Below are positions 1 through 12,894 of a DNA stretch of 64,000 nt, piece after piece (the stretch's first letter is position 1; each line of letters opens with the position of its first letter). Location: NCBI GenBank assembly GCA_032622095.1, contig CP136068.1:14427729-14491728 (forward strand), in the 5' to 3' direction. A program made the position numbers and the translations under genes. The notes beneath the pieces are model-generated. The model was not told the origin of the DNA and did not search any database. It was given only the letters and a program-made list of their open reading frames with translations. This DNA is from Siphonodentalium dalli (Eukaryota > Mollusca > Scaphopoda > Gadilida > Siphonodentaliidae).

Positions 1-586
1 CCACCCCTCCCAATCTCACATCCAAAAGACAACAATTGGCGTTGTTAAATCGCACAATTAGATTCCTTATATCATGAAAAAGAATATATATCAATTTGGT
101 GGAAATCGGCGCTAAAATTACTTTTATCAATTTTGGTGCCCCTCTCCCCTTCCGTGCATCCCTGACTCGAACGACGCCGCTGTTGACATATTTAAACCAC
201 ACCGTTGGATTCTTCATATCATGGGGATGATTATATGTAAGTTTCGTGGCAATCGGCGACAGAAAACAAATCTGCCCCTCCACCTTCCGGGCACTCCTGA
301 CGTGAACGGCACGACTTTTGTCATATTTAAACCGCACCATCATATTCCTCATATTATGGGGATGATTATATATAAGTTTGTTGGCAATCGGCGACAAATT
401 TGTTTCTGCCCCTCCCCTTTTCTGCCCCTGACAACAACGGCTTCACTTTAGAAAAATCTAACCCCGACCATTATCTTTCTCATAAAAATCTACTCCTAGT
501 AGACCCCTTTGGCATCATCTAGATGGTCCCCTGTGAATTTCTATAGAACACAGACAAACAGACAGACAGACATTCGCAAATATAGA
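1..586 (-). mobile_element. Helitron-like repeat, 5'-end part (copy 1)
   Basis: This stretch consists of degenerate sub-repeats of roughly 170-190 bp (core 'gtggcaatcggcgac', 'cccctgacaacaacggc'). It ends in a cagacagacag tract followed by 'cattcgcaaatataga'. The same succession recurs in the same orientation at about 43450-44584. Read on the minus strand the end is TCTATATTTGCGAATG, which fits the TC start of a Helitron with a host T/A next to it. The other end lies outside the window. No protein-coding potential was seen. The Helitron assignment is an inference from the termini of the second copy; the repeat relationship itself is seen directly. Confidence 0.5.
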
Positions 587-1190
587 TATAGATATATATA
601 GGCAAGTTACAATAGATATCGAAGAACAGAAATATGTGTGGGATGAATTGGGAATTAATTCGGGATGTATTCCTGAATCGGATAAACAATCGGAGTTCGG
701 TAGTAACGACAATCGTGGAGATGTGGTATGACAGTCACTGACCCCAAGGAAGAAGACACCATCATTTCAACAACGAGCAGACTAAAATATTGAATAAATC
801 GAACAACAGCAAGCGAATCGGGCGAGACCAAGTCAAGGTACAGTGCACGAAACATTTCACACGATGACCAAGAGAGGAGGAGACAGTGACAATCCCGACC
901 GAGGAGACAGAAACAAGAAAACCAGCGAAAACAAAACAAAATCACATTTAATGTTCTAAGTTAAGTTATTTCCTCCTGTATCTGTATCGGTGCGCGCGCA
1001 TGATCAGTTCGGATGTGAGCGCACACTCCATATAAAGAATCTTTGTGAAAATGAACCCTCTCAAATTAGTCTCAATACTTTAAAATATAGAATTAACCTA
1101 AAAATAACAAAAACCTTCGGAATAGAGAACCTTCGGAATAGCGGACCTTCGGGATAGCAAACCTTCATAATAGAAGCATGTCCCCACAAT
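587..1190. other. Unassigned stretch upstream of LINE
   Basis: No intact gene is visible. Short stop-broken readings on the plus strand (about 625-960, rich in charged residues) could be a decayed N-terminal part of LINE ORF1 or its 5'UTR, but I cannot support this. A small tandem repeat lies inside at 1112-1176. Confidence 0.3.
1112..1176. repeat. Short tandem repeat, ~16-bp unit
   Basis: Four imperfect copies of 'aaccttcggaatag' plus 2-3 bases follow one another, the last the most diverged. It sits just before the LINE ORF1 remnant and could be a 5'UTR repeat of that element. Confidence 0.6.
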
Positions 1191-1304
1191 TACACCGGTG
1201 ACGTAAACACATGTGCCAATCTTAGTTGTACTCTCGTAATTATCGGTACGATGAAACGGTGACGGAATCTGACGAGGTTTGCCGAATGTACAATCACCCA
1301 GTGA

Positions 1305-1655
1305 ATTATCGATCGCCCATGCGATACAAAAAAACCAAAAGCAATAAACACCACACTACGGTGGCGTAACAACACTTATCGCGCGAGTAATACGAAGCCA
1401 ATTAGATCAACTAGACTCTTCGTGTCCAACCTTCCGGACTTCGTTGATGCTGAATGTCTGGCTGACTACTTATACAAGTTTGAAGTCAAATTCTCTGTGA
1501 TAAAGGTTTTCCGCCTTCGTAGAAATGGTGTCTTGTCGGCAAGAATCAATGTGGATGAAGCAGACAGCAGCTTTTGTAGAGGTCCAGATTGCTGGCCCAA
1601 AGATGTCACATGTACCCAATGGGTCACATTTGACGTTTTCAACAATATGCACTAA
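1305..1655 (+). pseudogene. LINE ORF1 remnant with RRM-like motif
   Basis: The frame is open from just after a TGA at 1302 to TAA at 1653-1655. It contains RLFVSNLPDF, resembling the RNP2 strand of an RNA-recognition motif, then a run of alternating hydrophobic and basic residues and a conserved-looking CWPKDV segment near the end. In this LINE type ORF1 encodes an RNA-binding protein that coats the element transcript. No proper ATG is present in frame, and an upstream reading in another frame (about 1236-1369) suggests a frameshifted N-terminal part. ORF2 begins 211 bp downstream. The assignment is by position and motif only. Confidence 0.5.
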
Positions 1656-1865
1656 TTGTTTTTGTTGTATTTACAGAATGATGTTTTTCCCATATGATTC
1701 CCACATTGTTGCTCTACACATATGTTGCATATAGTCTGCATGATGTCTTATATACATACGTATACAGCCGCCGCAAATTGATCATGTTCTACAATCCATT
1801 GAAACAAAAATAGGAAACGAGTGTACATGTATATACTTCAGCTATTTTTCTGACAGAGGCATAAA

Positions 1866-4800
1866 ATGTTGAGTGTCATCTCGTGGAACTGTACGGGCAT
1901 CCTCTCAAGCAGCCTATACCTTAGTCATCTTATGCGTGACCAGTCTATTGACATCATTGGCTTATCTGAGCACTGGTTACATGAACACAACGTTCATTTA
2001 TTGGACACTGTAGAACAGAATTACAACTTCCATGCGGTTTGTGACTCATCACAACGTTTGCCCATGCAACGCGGTAGATTTAAAGGTGGAGTGGCCATAT
2101 TCTGGAATCACAAGTACGATAACTCTATAACACCGCTAGACTTAGATGATGATCGCATTTGTGGCCTTCAATTTCGCCTTGATCATCATGCCTACGTGTA
2201 TATATTTCAGGTTTATTTGCCATGCTCAAATTATACTGCGGAATTCTATCGCGAATATCTTCAAATAATTCACGATCTAAAAGATCTATACTCACCACTG
2301 GGCCACATCATTCTCATGGGAGATTTCAATGGTAATCTTGAAAAAACCGATGCTAGAAACAAATCGTTCTCAAATTTTGTCAACGCATGCAAAATTCAAT
2401 CTGTCAACAGTAAACCCATCTGTGCCAACCCACGTTTTACATTTGTAGCCGCCGATGGTTTCAGCGGGTCAATTATAGATCACATTCTAATTCCAATTTC
2501 TGATACCCAAAGTGTAGCCAGCGTTCATATCCTGGATGATTCATCCAATGTATCAAATCACCGCCCAATCCACATGTGCATATCTTATGGAACGGAAATA
2601 AAACCGCCCCGTCTAACATAAGCCCAATCAGGCCGAACTGGAAACAGCTCTCATCCTCAAGCGAGTCTCTCTTGCTCTATCAAGCACACGTTTGTGAAAC
2701 TTTACCGACATATGCAATTCAAACCACTCGAGACTTAGACGCCTTCAATGACGATGTCATACTCAGCCTCAATGAGTCGTCACAACTCTTCGTGGCTCCG
2801 AAGAAATTTAACCGACATCTCAAGCCTTTCTGGGACGATAAATTGAAAACTTTGCACAAAACAATGACCTCTTATCGGCGCATTTGGCTGGAAACAGGCA
2901 GTCCACGCGATGATACTCACCGTGCGTATCGTGATTACAAGGACGCAAAATGTCTCTTTCGACGTAAGTTTAGAAGGACCAATCAACAGTATCTAAATAA
3001 AACTGACGAAAGACTGGATACACTGGCAGAAACAGATATTGACAGCTTTTTCCGAGCCTTCAACTATCATAGAACACGGAGAAAGGCCCCGCTCATAATT
3101 TATTTGAAGTGGAAGGCAACATTTTGCGTGATCCCTCAGATGTGATCGAAGCTTGGGCAACATATTTCAAAATTCTTTATTCACCTCTTCAATGTGAAAC
3201 ATTTGATCAATCCCACTTTGATAACGTCAATGCTTTAATTGCCCATGACCATAGTGATCTAACCGGTAATCTAGATCCACTGTTATGCTACAGCGTTACA
3301 ACAGATGAAATTGAAAATGCACTCAGATCAACAGGAAAGGGGAAAGCCCCAGATCACGACTTCATATCACATGAGCACATTATATATGGCTGTGAGTATC
3401 TTTCATACTCCATCGCCCACATGTTAATCAAAATGATGGAATTCAATCACATACCATCACGGGAAAAAATCGGAGTTATTATGCCTCTTTAAAAGGGGGG
3501 GGGGCAAATCTAAGACAAAATTTGATAATTACAGAGCTATCACTTTACTTCGGATTTTCTATAAGATTCTAGAAAAAATAAAACTCCATCGCCTGGAGTC
3601 TCACGCACCACAACTTATCCAAGTTAACTCCTTACAACATGGATTTCAGAAAGGGACCGGCAGTATGCACTGTTCTTATGTCATCAGTGAATGTATTTCA
3701 TATACTAAAGAGTTGCACAGTCCACTTTATGCTTGCTTTCTTGACGCACGTAAAGCGTTTGACACAGTTTGGATAAACGGATTGCTGTTCAAATTACGCC
3801 AAAGAGGCTTCTGTGGTAAAATACGGCGCATCATCGAAACTCTCCTGCGTGGTATACAATGCGTTGTCCGCTTTAATAACTCAACTTCCAAACTCATCCC
3901 CATAAACCAAGGAACAAGACAGGGCAGCATATTAGCCCCTCTTTTATACATGTTGTTCATTGATGACCTACTATGTGAACTAACCTTAAGTCCTCATGGT
4001 CTGCGATTGAATTCCACAAACTGCGTGGCACCAACACAAGCGGACGACATGACGCTGTTGTCACTGACAGCGACGGGTATACAGCAATTGTGCAACATAT
4101 GTGGAGAGTACAGTCGGAAATGGAGGTTCCGTTACAATCAGGACAAGTGCAAGTTGGTCGTGTTTAACGAAACAAGCTATATTGCAAAAAATCGCAAGAT
4201 AAATACATGGATCCTCAAGGACAAACCGGTAATAGAATCCGACAAAGTTACACACCTTGGCATCCCTTTACATCGTGAGTCACATTCTAACAAATTATCA
4301 AGTCATATTTGTGAGAAAATCAGATCAGTTTATCTCATGCTAAGTAATGCCGGTATGTACGCTGGAGGAATCACTCCACTTAGTTGCCTTACATTATACA
4401 CTTCCATTGTTTTACCTAGAAGTCTTTATGGGACAGAACTTATGTGTGGGCTCAGTGAGACAAATGTAATATCTCTGGAGCGAGCACATAGGTTCTGCCT
4501 TAAACGCATCCAATGTTTGCTCACACGAGCCCGAACTGACATTGTCCAATCGCTCCTTGGAACAAGTTCGCTGTCGTCGGTTATTGATAAACGTAAACTC
4601 AGTTTTTTCGGGAACCTCTGTAGAATGCCGCAAGGGAAATCGTCGCAAGAAATATTCACATCACGTTTAGCCGACCACCTCTCACAAACGTCAACTGACG
4701 ACTCTTCATTTATCAACAATATTATATCTATACTCGAATTTATGCTCATATCTCCATAATTACGCCACACTTGGTAATGTCCCATCCAAAGGTGAATGGA

Positions 4801-5211
4801 AAACAATCACCAAACTACAAATTAACAAAACACAGAAGCGCGAATGCGAAGAGCGCATGAGAAGTTCTGATTCTCAATTAACCTTCGCACAACATCATAA
4901 CATATTGACAAACTCTGTTCTTTGGACGTCCTGCAGATCGCATGCACACGAAAAACATAAATTCCTGCTTGTAGCGAAACTACTGAGTCTATCTACCTCA
5001 CCGGAACGTGGTCAATGCAAACTGTGTGGCCAGGATTATTGTGATATTGTTGAGCATGCCTTACTGGACTGCTCGACGACATCAGAGGTGAGAATACAGG
5101 TGTGGTTCTCACTAATTGACATTTTTGGCATACCCTGTTTTATATACATTGATGCTCTTCCACAGAAGAACCAAGTAATGGTATTGCTCTCCATCCTGTC
5201 CGATGACATCA
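1866..5211 (+). pseudogene. LINE ORF2: APE endonuclease + reverse transcriptase (frameshifted)
   Basis: ORF2 starts at ATG 1866 with an apurinic-type endonuclease: SWNCTG at residue 6, catalytic Glu35 in GLSEHW, GDFN near residue 153, and SNHRP near the domain end. The reading then shifts frame near 2600, 3100 and 3495 (the last at a G run), entering the reverse transcriptase. Visible there are DARKAFDTVW (about 3743-3772), GTRQGSILAPLLY (about 3910-3948) and QADDMTLL at 4037-4060; the usual YADD is QADD here. A further shift near 4750 leads to a segment with CKLCxxxxCDxxEHxLLxC (about 5016-5072), a zinc-finger-like motif typical of LINE C-termini. The protein is cut at 5211 by the large insertion and resumes at 19479. 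It would nick target DNA and copy the element RNA if intact; it cannot be functional here. Confidence 0.88.
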
Positions 5212-5221
5212 CCCATATAAA

Positions 5222-5490
5222 AATGTACCTGGGTAAATCTTGGTGTTTACCTAGGTATACCCCGGTACATATAGGTTTTACCCTGGTTCCACCCAGGTCA
5301 CACCCAGGTTACACCCAGGTATATCAGGGATTTATATAGATTTACCCAGGTGTTTTCTATATATGTTAGGTATAAACCCCAGTTTACCCGGGTTTTTACG
5401 GATTTACACCCAGGTATTTACACCCAGGTATTTACACCAGGGTTTCGCCCAGGTATTTACTACAGTGTTCACCCGGATATATACACCTGT
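5222..5490. repeat. ACCCAGGT minisatellite, left end of the insertion
   Basis: Degenerate copies of 'acccaggt' plus a TA-rich linker recur every 12-30 bases. The same core forms the array at the other end of the insertion (18640-19450). The apparent ORF tail of the LINE beyond 5211 is only this repeat read through. Confidence 0.8.
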
Positions 5491-5509
5491 GGTATTTTGT
5501 TAAACTGTA

Positions 5510-7310
5510 TAATCTGCATTGAAGTCACCTTATTAACCCTTTCTATATTACAGCACCATTGGCGTGTAGTTACCTTATTAACCATTCTATATTAAATCAT
5601 TAATTGACAGGTAGTTACCTTATTAACCCTTTCTATACTAAGTAACATTGGTGAGTAGTTACATTATTAACCCTTTCTATATTAAAGCACCATTGATGTG
5701 AAGTTACCTTATTAACCCTTTCTTTATTAAAGCATAATTGACGCGTAGTTACCTTATTAACCCTTTCTATATTAAAATATCATTGATGTGTAGTTACAAT
5801 GTTAACCCTTTCTATAGTATAGCATCATTGGCGGGTAGTTGGCTCCTTAACTGTGTATATACCAAAGTATCATTGTCGTATATAGTTACCTTATTAACCC
5901 TTTCTATACTAAGTACCGTTGGCGTGTAGTTGCCTTATTAACCCTTTCTATATTAAAGCATTAATTGACAGGTAGTTACCTTATTAACCCTTTCTATACT
6001 AAGTATCATTGGTGAGTAGTTGCATTATTAACCCTTTCTATATTAAAGCGCCATTGGCGGGTAGTTACCTTATTAACCATTTATGTATTAAAGCATCATT
6101 GACGTGTAGTTACCTTATTATAACCCTCTCTATATTAAAGCATCATTATTGCTGGGTAGTTATCTTATTAACCCGTTCTATACTAAGTATCATTGGTGAG
6201 TAGTTACAGTATTAACCCTTTCTATATTAAAGCATCATTGACGTGAAGTTACCTTATTAACCATTTCTGTATTAAAGCAGCATTGACATGTAGTTGTTAA
6301 CCCTTTCTATATTAAAGCATCGTTGACGGGTAGTTGCCTAATTAACCCTCTATATACTAAAGTATCATTGTCGTGTAGTTACCTTACCAACCCTTTCTAT
6401 ACTAAGTATCATTGGCGTGTAGTTACCTTATTAACCTTTTCTATATTAAAGCATTAATTGACAGGTAGTTACATTAAACAACCCTTTCTATACTAAGTAT
6501 CATTGGTGAGTAGTTACATTATAAACCATTTCTATATTAAAGCGCCATTGACGGGTAATTACCTTATTAACCATTTTTGTATCAAAGCATCATTGACGTG
6601 CAGTTACCATATTATAACACTTTCTATATTAAAGCATCATTGACTGATAGTTACCATATTAACCCTTTCTATATTAAAGCACCATTGGCGTGTAATTACC
6701 TTATTAACCCTTTCTACGTTGAAGCAATAATTGACAGGCAGTTACCTTATTAACCCTTTTTATAATGAGTATCATTGGTGATTAGTTACATTATTAACAC
6801 TTTCTACAATAAAGCATCATTGACATGTAGTTATCATAGTAGCCAGTTTTATATTAAAGCATCATGGACGGTAGTTACCATATTAACCCTTTCTATATTA
6901 AAGCACCATTGGCGTGTAATTACCATATTAACCCTTTCTATATTAAAACATCATTGACGTGTAGTTACCCTATTAGCCCTTTCTATATTTAAGCATCATT
7001 GACGTGTAGAACTTTATCTTATTAACCCTTTCTTTATTAAAGCATCATTGACATGTAGTTACCTTAGTAACCATTTCTACACTAAAGCATTATTGACGGG
7101 TAGTTACCTTATTAACCCTTTCTATATTAAAGCATCATTGACAAGAAGTTAAATTATTAACCTTCTATAATAAGTATCATTGCCGTGTAGTTAGTTACCT
7201 TATAAAACCTTTCTATATTAAGACGTCGATCATTGACGGGTAGTTGTTACCTTATTAATCATTTATGTATTCAAGCATCATTGACGAGTAGTTACCTTAT
7301 TACTTGAAGT
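5510..7310. repeat. Satellite-like tandem array, ~46-bp unit
   Basis: About 38 copies of a unit containing 'ttaccttattaaccctttctatattaaagcatcattgac' in shortened or varied form follow one another, with substitutions and small indels (period about 43-50). It begins directly after the left minisatellite. Many short open frames arise from the repeat period and are not genes. Confidence 0.92.
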
Positions 7311-8012
7311 TTATTATGACAGTATGACAATACACTACCCCGGACAAATGAAGCAATATCATACTTTATCTAACAGCCTAGCTATAATTAGTGAACATTA
7401 AACTGACAAACAGACAATTTTCAGGGCCATTATTTAATATTAAAGGGATACAAAATAAAGAGATTTCTAATTATCAGTAAGAATTATTCTCTAAGTGATA
7501 CTTATTATTTCAAATAAATGATTGCATATACTATAGTAGACCATATACCAACAGGAAAATATTAGTGAATACAATTATTGTGTTTCAAAATTCGTTTCGT
7601 TTCTGCAGCCAAATTACAATCTTAACTTTTAGTTATCGTTCTTCAAAATGGAGCGCGGATAATTCCTTGTGGTATTTTGAGTTAATTTTGTCGCGAATCA
7701 ACGCGGATTGACAGAAGGAAATGGTGTATTGGCTACAAACGGATAAACTGTGGACTTATATATAAGATTCGCCGATTTCTCCCCATGGATGTGCGCAAAT
7801 ATCGAAAAAGACTGAATTTCATGTGACAAAAAATATTTCAATTCCCGGAACAGTAAGAATTAAGCTGCGATAACGAAACGGATCAACTATAGTATTGAAC
7901 AGTACCTCAGCTACCTGGCCATAACCAGAATATTTTCTCAAAATTGAATTTGTGGTACCGGTACAATCATGATGTAGTGCCAGTGGCCTGCTCATAATGC
8001 ACCTGTCCAGAA
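7311..8012. other. No recognised feature
   Basis: AT-rich sequence between the satellite and a LINE fragment. I see no gene, palindrome or repeat of note here. Confidence 0.5.
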
Positions 8013-8610
8013 GAAGAAGAATTGAGAAGTTTGAAGATCATCATCATGGACTACGCAGACACCATCTGGGACCCCTACCAACAAAATCACATCGACAAGC
8101 TGGAAAGAATCCAGCGTAGAGCAGCCCGTTTCATTAAAAGAGACTATAAGAGCAAAGAAGATGGATATATGACCAAGATCCTCTACGAGCTAGATTTACC
8201 AACATTGCAGAAACGGCGGAAAATAAATCGGCTGGGATTCATGAGTAAGGTGGTGGGTGGATTGGTCCCGGCTATACCGCCTAATCAATACTTTACACCC
8301 GAAACAAGGCGTCTTAGATCGCAGAGCAAAGTTCTGACAGGCTACGTCACCAGCCAAATTCCTCGGCACCTAATTTAAAGGAACAACAGTCAGTGCTACG
8401 AGGCTATACCATACGTGTCAGCTCAGTTCGCTAATTCCACATTTGTTCGAACTATATGCGACTGGAATCAGCTGGAGGAATCCTTAATCCTACAACAACA
8501 GCCTGTGGATTCCTTCAAGAGTGCGCTGAAGGAAAAGATCTGAGACTCTCTCGCCCGCTGCGAAATTACCATAATTGGGATCTGCAGCGTAACCATTCAG
8601 ATTCAGATTG
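8013..8610 (+). pseudogene. 3' end of a second LINE (C-terminal RT region)
   Basis: One frame runs from about 8022 to TGA at 8541-8543, broken only by a TAA at 8376-8378. It contains MDYADTIWDPY, IDKLERIQRRAARFI and, after the stop, FVRTICDWNQL and VDSFKSALKEKI. These are the hallmark C-terminal blocks of CR1/Jockey-like LINE polyproteins, just before their 3'UTR. The catalytic RT motifs are absent, so this is a 5'-truncated insertion. A short (ATTCAG)-like tail ends near 8610. It lies inside the 14.27-kb insertion and differs from the LINE that surrounds it. Confidence 0.85.
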
Positions 8611-8785
8611 ATCCACGATAGTAAGGGGTCAGTACATGTAGTAAGTACTGATAGTGATAAGCCTGCTGTACAATAATACTACTTTTGCTGTTTTACTGGT
8701 CTTAACTGAGTACTGTGTCAATGTGACATTGTTAATTCAGTTCCACTCTAATGTACATTAACTGGCAATGATGCATCTGACGCTA

Positions 8786-9005
8786 TTAAAGGCACCGGTA
8801 ATCCCTAAATACCAGGAGGACGCGGCGTAGAAACTTGGTACAACAGTTGTTACACGACAAAGAAAATTATCAACAAGCTTAGTGAGCGTCATCATCAAAA
8901 TTGCAAATTAAAACACGGCAATGGTAAATTGGTAATCCCCTACATACCAGGAGGACAAGGCATTGAAACTTGGGACAACAGTTGTTACACGGCAAAGAAA
9001 TTTAA
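8786..9005. repeat. Direct repeat pair, ~130 bp apart
   Basis: A ~70-bp segment (8797-8862: 'taccaggaggacgcggcg' ... 'acaacagttgttacac') returns at 8930-8992 with about 85-90% identity by eye. The first is preceded by TTAAAGGCACCGG, the same 13 bases that open the MITE at 28998. No matching right end was found. Confidence 0.55.
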
Positions 9006-9319
9006 AACACACTGTGCACAGATGAATGTTTATACATGTACTGTGCAGTCGAGATCACCTGGACTACAAATATTTGAGGATTATACTATTTGATGAGTAG
9101 ATGCGTGACTGATAAAAGAATTAGAGACTCCATATTTACTCGGAAGATAACAGTATACAAATCATACGATGCCATACAGTTGTTCCATAACACCTCAACC
9201 TTTGGTGGATATTAACAGTAAAACTAATGAAAATGATGAAAGCCAGACTCAACATCAAGACAACATGTGCATGCATAAGTGACGGTTCAATGATTTTGAC
9301 TCCATCAGATGATATTTAA

Positions 9320-9697
9320 GCGACACCAATTTTTAAGTCTGGTTTACGATGTGGGGAGAGAAAAAAGTAGATGCAGGAGGGAAAAAAATAAAAATAAAAA
9401 AGATTGTCCCCCCAATTTATATCAAGTAAATCGTGGAATTTTACATAAATTTTACAAAAATTGTGAAAAAATGTTTTTGAATGAAATTCTGTTCAAACCA
9501 AACAAGACATATCTTGTCATGAAATACATGAAAATATGGATCTGTAAATGATCATAAGCAGAACCGGATGCGACAGCACATGAAAATCAGTACGCGTGTA
9601 AAATATTTTGGGACAAAAAAATTAAAAAAAAATTTCATGAAATGGAAACAAAGTTGTAGGAGGTGTTCGTAAACCAGACTTAAAAATTGGTGTCGCC
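9320..9697. mobile_element. PIF/Harbinger-like MITE, copy 1
   Basis: The termini are inverted repeats of about 30 bp beginning (G)GCGACACCAATTTTTAAG at the left and its complement at the right. A second copy at 16664-17046 lies in opposite orientation and keeps a clean TAA duplication. The left end here has lost one G and the flanking triplets are TAA and TTA. It has no coding capacity. Confidence 0.8.
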
Positions 9698-9883
9698 TTA
9701 GGCTCATGTTAACACAGGATCACATATTCTCAAAATAATTGTCTCCCTCAAGTTGGCCTCAACCATACTAGTATTTATATTTGATAGAACCTCAGTGAGA
9801 CCATGTTGAAAATTACCATCAATGCAGTTCCAGTGTTGACGCAACGCGGTCATGTTACTTCAAACCAGTTGCAATGTTCCTTA

Positions 9884-10576
9884 GGCCAAAGAAAAAAGAT
9901 ACTATGTTTCCGTACATCGACCGACCCTAAAAATAACCCGCCGACCCTAAACTTTTTATTGATATTTTGAGAAAAAGTCAAAATTTTCGCAATTTTAATT
10001 TCCTGAGAGTGGATCTCCTGCCTGCTTTATGTCTTGTTTGGGACTTATGGAACACTATCAACAGACATGGTGGGTGTGTATCTGTATATATACATGTAAA
10101 GAGGTTATCACTGCATATATTAGGTGTATACATGTACTAGTAGCTACTGTTTCCAAAAACCAGGCATGCTCGGTGGGTGTACTGGCTACCCCCAGACAAT
10201 GGGATGTAATCGTCACAATACATGTACGGTATAATGGCGGTATTATTGGTAAAATTCTTATAAAAAGTTAGTGACATCAATTTTGTACCAAGTTTATAGC
10301 CAAATTTATGAAAATGTGGTATTAGATATAATAAAAAACATACGTAAGCATGAAGTAAGTTTGATTTTTTATCAATCTTAATGTATATTTCCACTGTGTT
10401 GATCAAGTAATACTTTCCCCATGGCACGGGTTGGCATTTTATGTCACTTTGGTCGAGGTAGTTCAATATTTCTGCAGCTGGATAAAAAATATCAAAATAA
10501 AATAAAATAAAAAAAATTCCCTACCTACCTACCCTAAAAATTTTTACCGGAAACATACAATCTTTTTTCTTTGGCC
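9884..10576. mobile_element. Non-autonomous TIR element, 693 bp
   Basis: The ends GGCCAAAGAAAAAAGATNN + TATGTTTCCG and their complement form inverted repeats of about 30 bp. The flanks TTA and TTT make a 3-bp target duplication possible, which would suit PIF/Harbinger, but this is not certain. Next to the right end is an A/T-rich block with (CTAC)n. It encodes nothing recognisable. Confidence 0.65.
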
Positions 10577-10619
10577 TTTAGCATGGTAATTCGTGAAAAT
10601 AAATGTCAATGCAACTTAC

Positions 10620-11525
10620 TCTCAGGCTCCAAATAAAAGTGCAGGCCCAAATAATAGTGCGGGGGGGGGGGGGGGGGAAATTCCATTGAAAGTTAATAAA
10701 AGTACAGACCCAAATAATAGTGCAGGGGGAACTCTGAGCAAAACATCAACTGTGGTTAACCAAATAATTTTTATAGCAGGTTCAGGTATACGAGTCAACA
10801 TGTAGTACAGGTACATGTATGTATCATGTGGTGTTTTTTTGGTTTGCCACATACTTGAATATGTACTACTCTTGAGTGCCTAATGTACGATTATTAAAAT
10901 CGAGGTAAAATTCCCACCTGTACGATCGTTATTTGGTCCTGTACGTTTATTAAATTAACCAAAAGAAATAATTCACCAATCTTAAATTGTGTTATTCATA
11001 TAAGAAATGAACGGCGGTTTCAATGCGGTCATGGGGTTTTGACCGCGAGAAAAAATCAGCAAACTTCGGGGTTCATGCAGAGTTTGCTGATTTTTTTAAC
11101 ACGGTCAAAATCCATGACCACGTTGAATCCGCCGTTTATTATTTATATTTATATACTTAAATTCATTATGAACTAGGATTGTATGTCTTTCCCATTATTT
11201 ATTCATCTATTTAAACAAACGCATGGAGTTCAGTTCAGACAGTTCGAATCCTTGTTTTTTGGAAAACCAAACATTTTGAGAATCCGTTCATGGAGAACGG
11301 AAGAAACGCAATTTCACAGTAAAGTATAAACATATGACAAAATGTCTTGTTTAGCTAGTAACTAATGTAGACGTGTTGATCATTTTTACATCTGAATCAT
11401 ATAGAAATCTTGAATTTGTGCTGATTTAAATTTTCATAGCTTCAAAATATTAATAAACGTGCAGACCCAAATAAGCACTGTGCAAGGGGGGGGGGGGGGG
11501 ATTTCCCAAGAAAAATAATAAACGT
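10620..11525. repeat. Dispersed 'cagacccaaataatagtgc' + poly-G motifs
   Basis: A motif of the form 'aaataatagtgc(a)' followed by a G run and 'aaattcc' occurs at about 10630-10690, 10705-10735 and 11455-11510. The G runs at 10662 and 11487 are 13 bases or longer and are likely unstable in sequencing. Confidence 0.55.
11010..11136. repeat. Fold-back palindrome, ~57-bp arms
   Basis: The left arm starting AACGGCGGTTTCAATG pairs with the right arm ending CATTGAA-type sequence CCGCCGTT, with about eight mismatches and a short loop near 11068-11079. It resembles a small MITE; no target duplication was established. Confidence 0.75.
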
Positions 11526-12677
11526 GGATGCAGCTGGTGCATGCATATTTATTTGGAGCCCAAGAGTAAAGAGGTGGAGGTGAATGTTACATGTAAGTTG
11601 TTATTAACGAAATGGAACGATGCCTTTAATAGGTTCCACCAGCAATAAGTCGCGACTTCTTTATATTGGCCTGACAGATTGGTTTTTGTTGGCGTCATGC
11701 CTGTCGACCATTATGATGGCCACATATATTGTCATATAACAGCGATTTACGATCTGTCTTGTTGGCTCATAATATAAATTAAGAAAGTGGCCTTGTGTTC
11801 GTTCCTTGCGTAAAAAAATATTTTTTAGTACAAACGTCCTCATTGATTGTGTCCCTCGACTCCTTGTGTAATTGGTCAAGTAACTTACATGTATGTGCAT
11901 GTACAGACCACTCACAAATTTCTTAGAAAAGCGACCACATGTTCGAATCTACTTTGCGATTTTGGAGCAACGCATTTGTAAATGCGTTCATATTTTAACA
12001 CATTTACCTTGATTTATTCACAAACAAATGTCTTGATGCAGGCCTTAAAATCCATCAGATTTTTGGCAATAATCAAAATGTTAGTGTTTCACTTTCTACA
12101 GGGAATCAAGACTTTTTACTAGAATCAAAATGAGAATCATGATTCTCAGATTCTGATTATAAAACAATTAATGTCAACAGTGTTTATTTATGTTTATTCC
12201 ATTTTGAATGGAAAACTACATCATGAATGTCCGATTCCGAACATATACATGTACACCAGGAGTGGGAAAATAACACAGAATTATTCAGATGTGAATTTAA
12301 ATTAAACAAAATTATAACTAAAATTGCAAAATACACTATCGTATCGTTATTTGGGTGTTCATACTAGTATACTTTTTCGGCGCAATGATCGGTAATTTCA
12401 ATGCGACTGCGATTATTCCCAATGCAGTGCATTTAATTTAAATGCTGTCATTAAGGCATTTACAAAGTGGCGTGACACAATGCACCCTCAATGCATTTTA
12501 AATGCAACAACCGCATTTCATTGATCCACGTTGTAAAGGACATTTATTTTTAGAATACATGTATACATGTACGTGTATATAACCACAAGAATAAAGAACA
12601 AATCAAATGTTTTTATTACTTTGTAAACCTCTGATGTTTCCCATACAGTATACATTTGTATATTATAAACCATGTTA
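11137..12677. other. No gene; repeat motif and plain intergenic sequence
   Basis: Apart from the poly-G motif near 11490 nothing recognisable is present. Several TACATGTA-type short palindromes occur. Confidence 0.4.
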
Positions 12678-12892
12678 CAGTAATTCTAGAGCTAATTAAT
12701 CGACTCCTTAACTACAGCAGAATTATGGGTAACTTTTCAGGATTTAGTCCGAAATATGGCTTGTTGCCATTCATCGGAAAGCTCTCACCGAGAGCTCCGA
12801 TGAATGGCATCAACCCATATTTCCGACTAAATCCTGAAAAGTTACCCATAATTCTGCTGTAGTTAAGGAGTCGATTAATTAGAGCATTACTG
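12678..12892. mobile_element. Mariner/pogo-like MITE (near-perfect palindrome), copy 1
   Basis: The element starts CAGTAA and ends TTACTG and is flanked by TA on both sides (12676-12677 and 12893-12894), the target duplication of Tc1/mariner elements. The two arms (for example GACTCCTTAACTACAGCAG) pair over about 95 bp each. A shorter, more diverged relative lies at 14400-14556. Confidence 0.82.
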
Positions 12893-12894
12893 TA

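Noticed and set aside
655-945. 96-residue minus-strand frame rich in Leu/Cys
   Set aside because: Looks like a membrane peptide only because it is the complement of a purine-rich stretch; no other support.
5350-6957. Series of small frames with repeated 'NPFYIKASL'-like peptides
   Set aside because: Repeat of the 46-bp satellite; frames change with unit indels.
5510-7310. CRISPR array
   Set aside because: Tandem units have no distinct unique spacers, there are no cas genes, and the DNA is eukaryotic.
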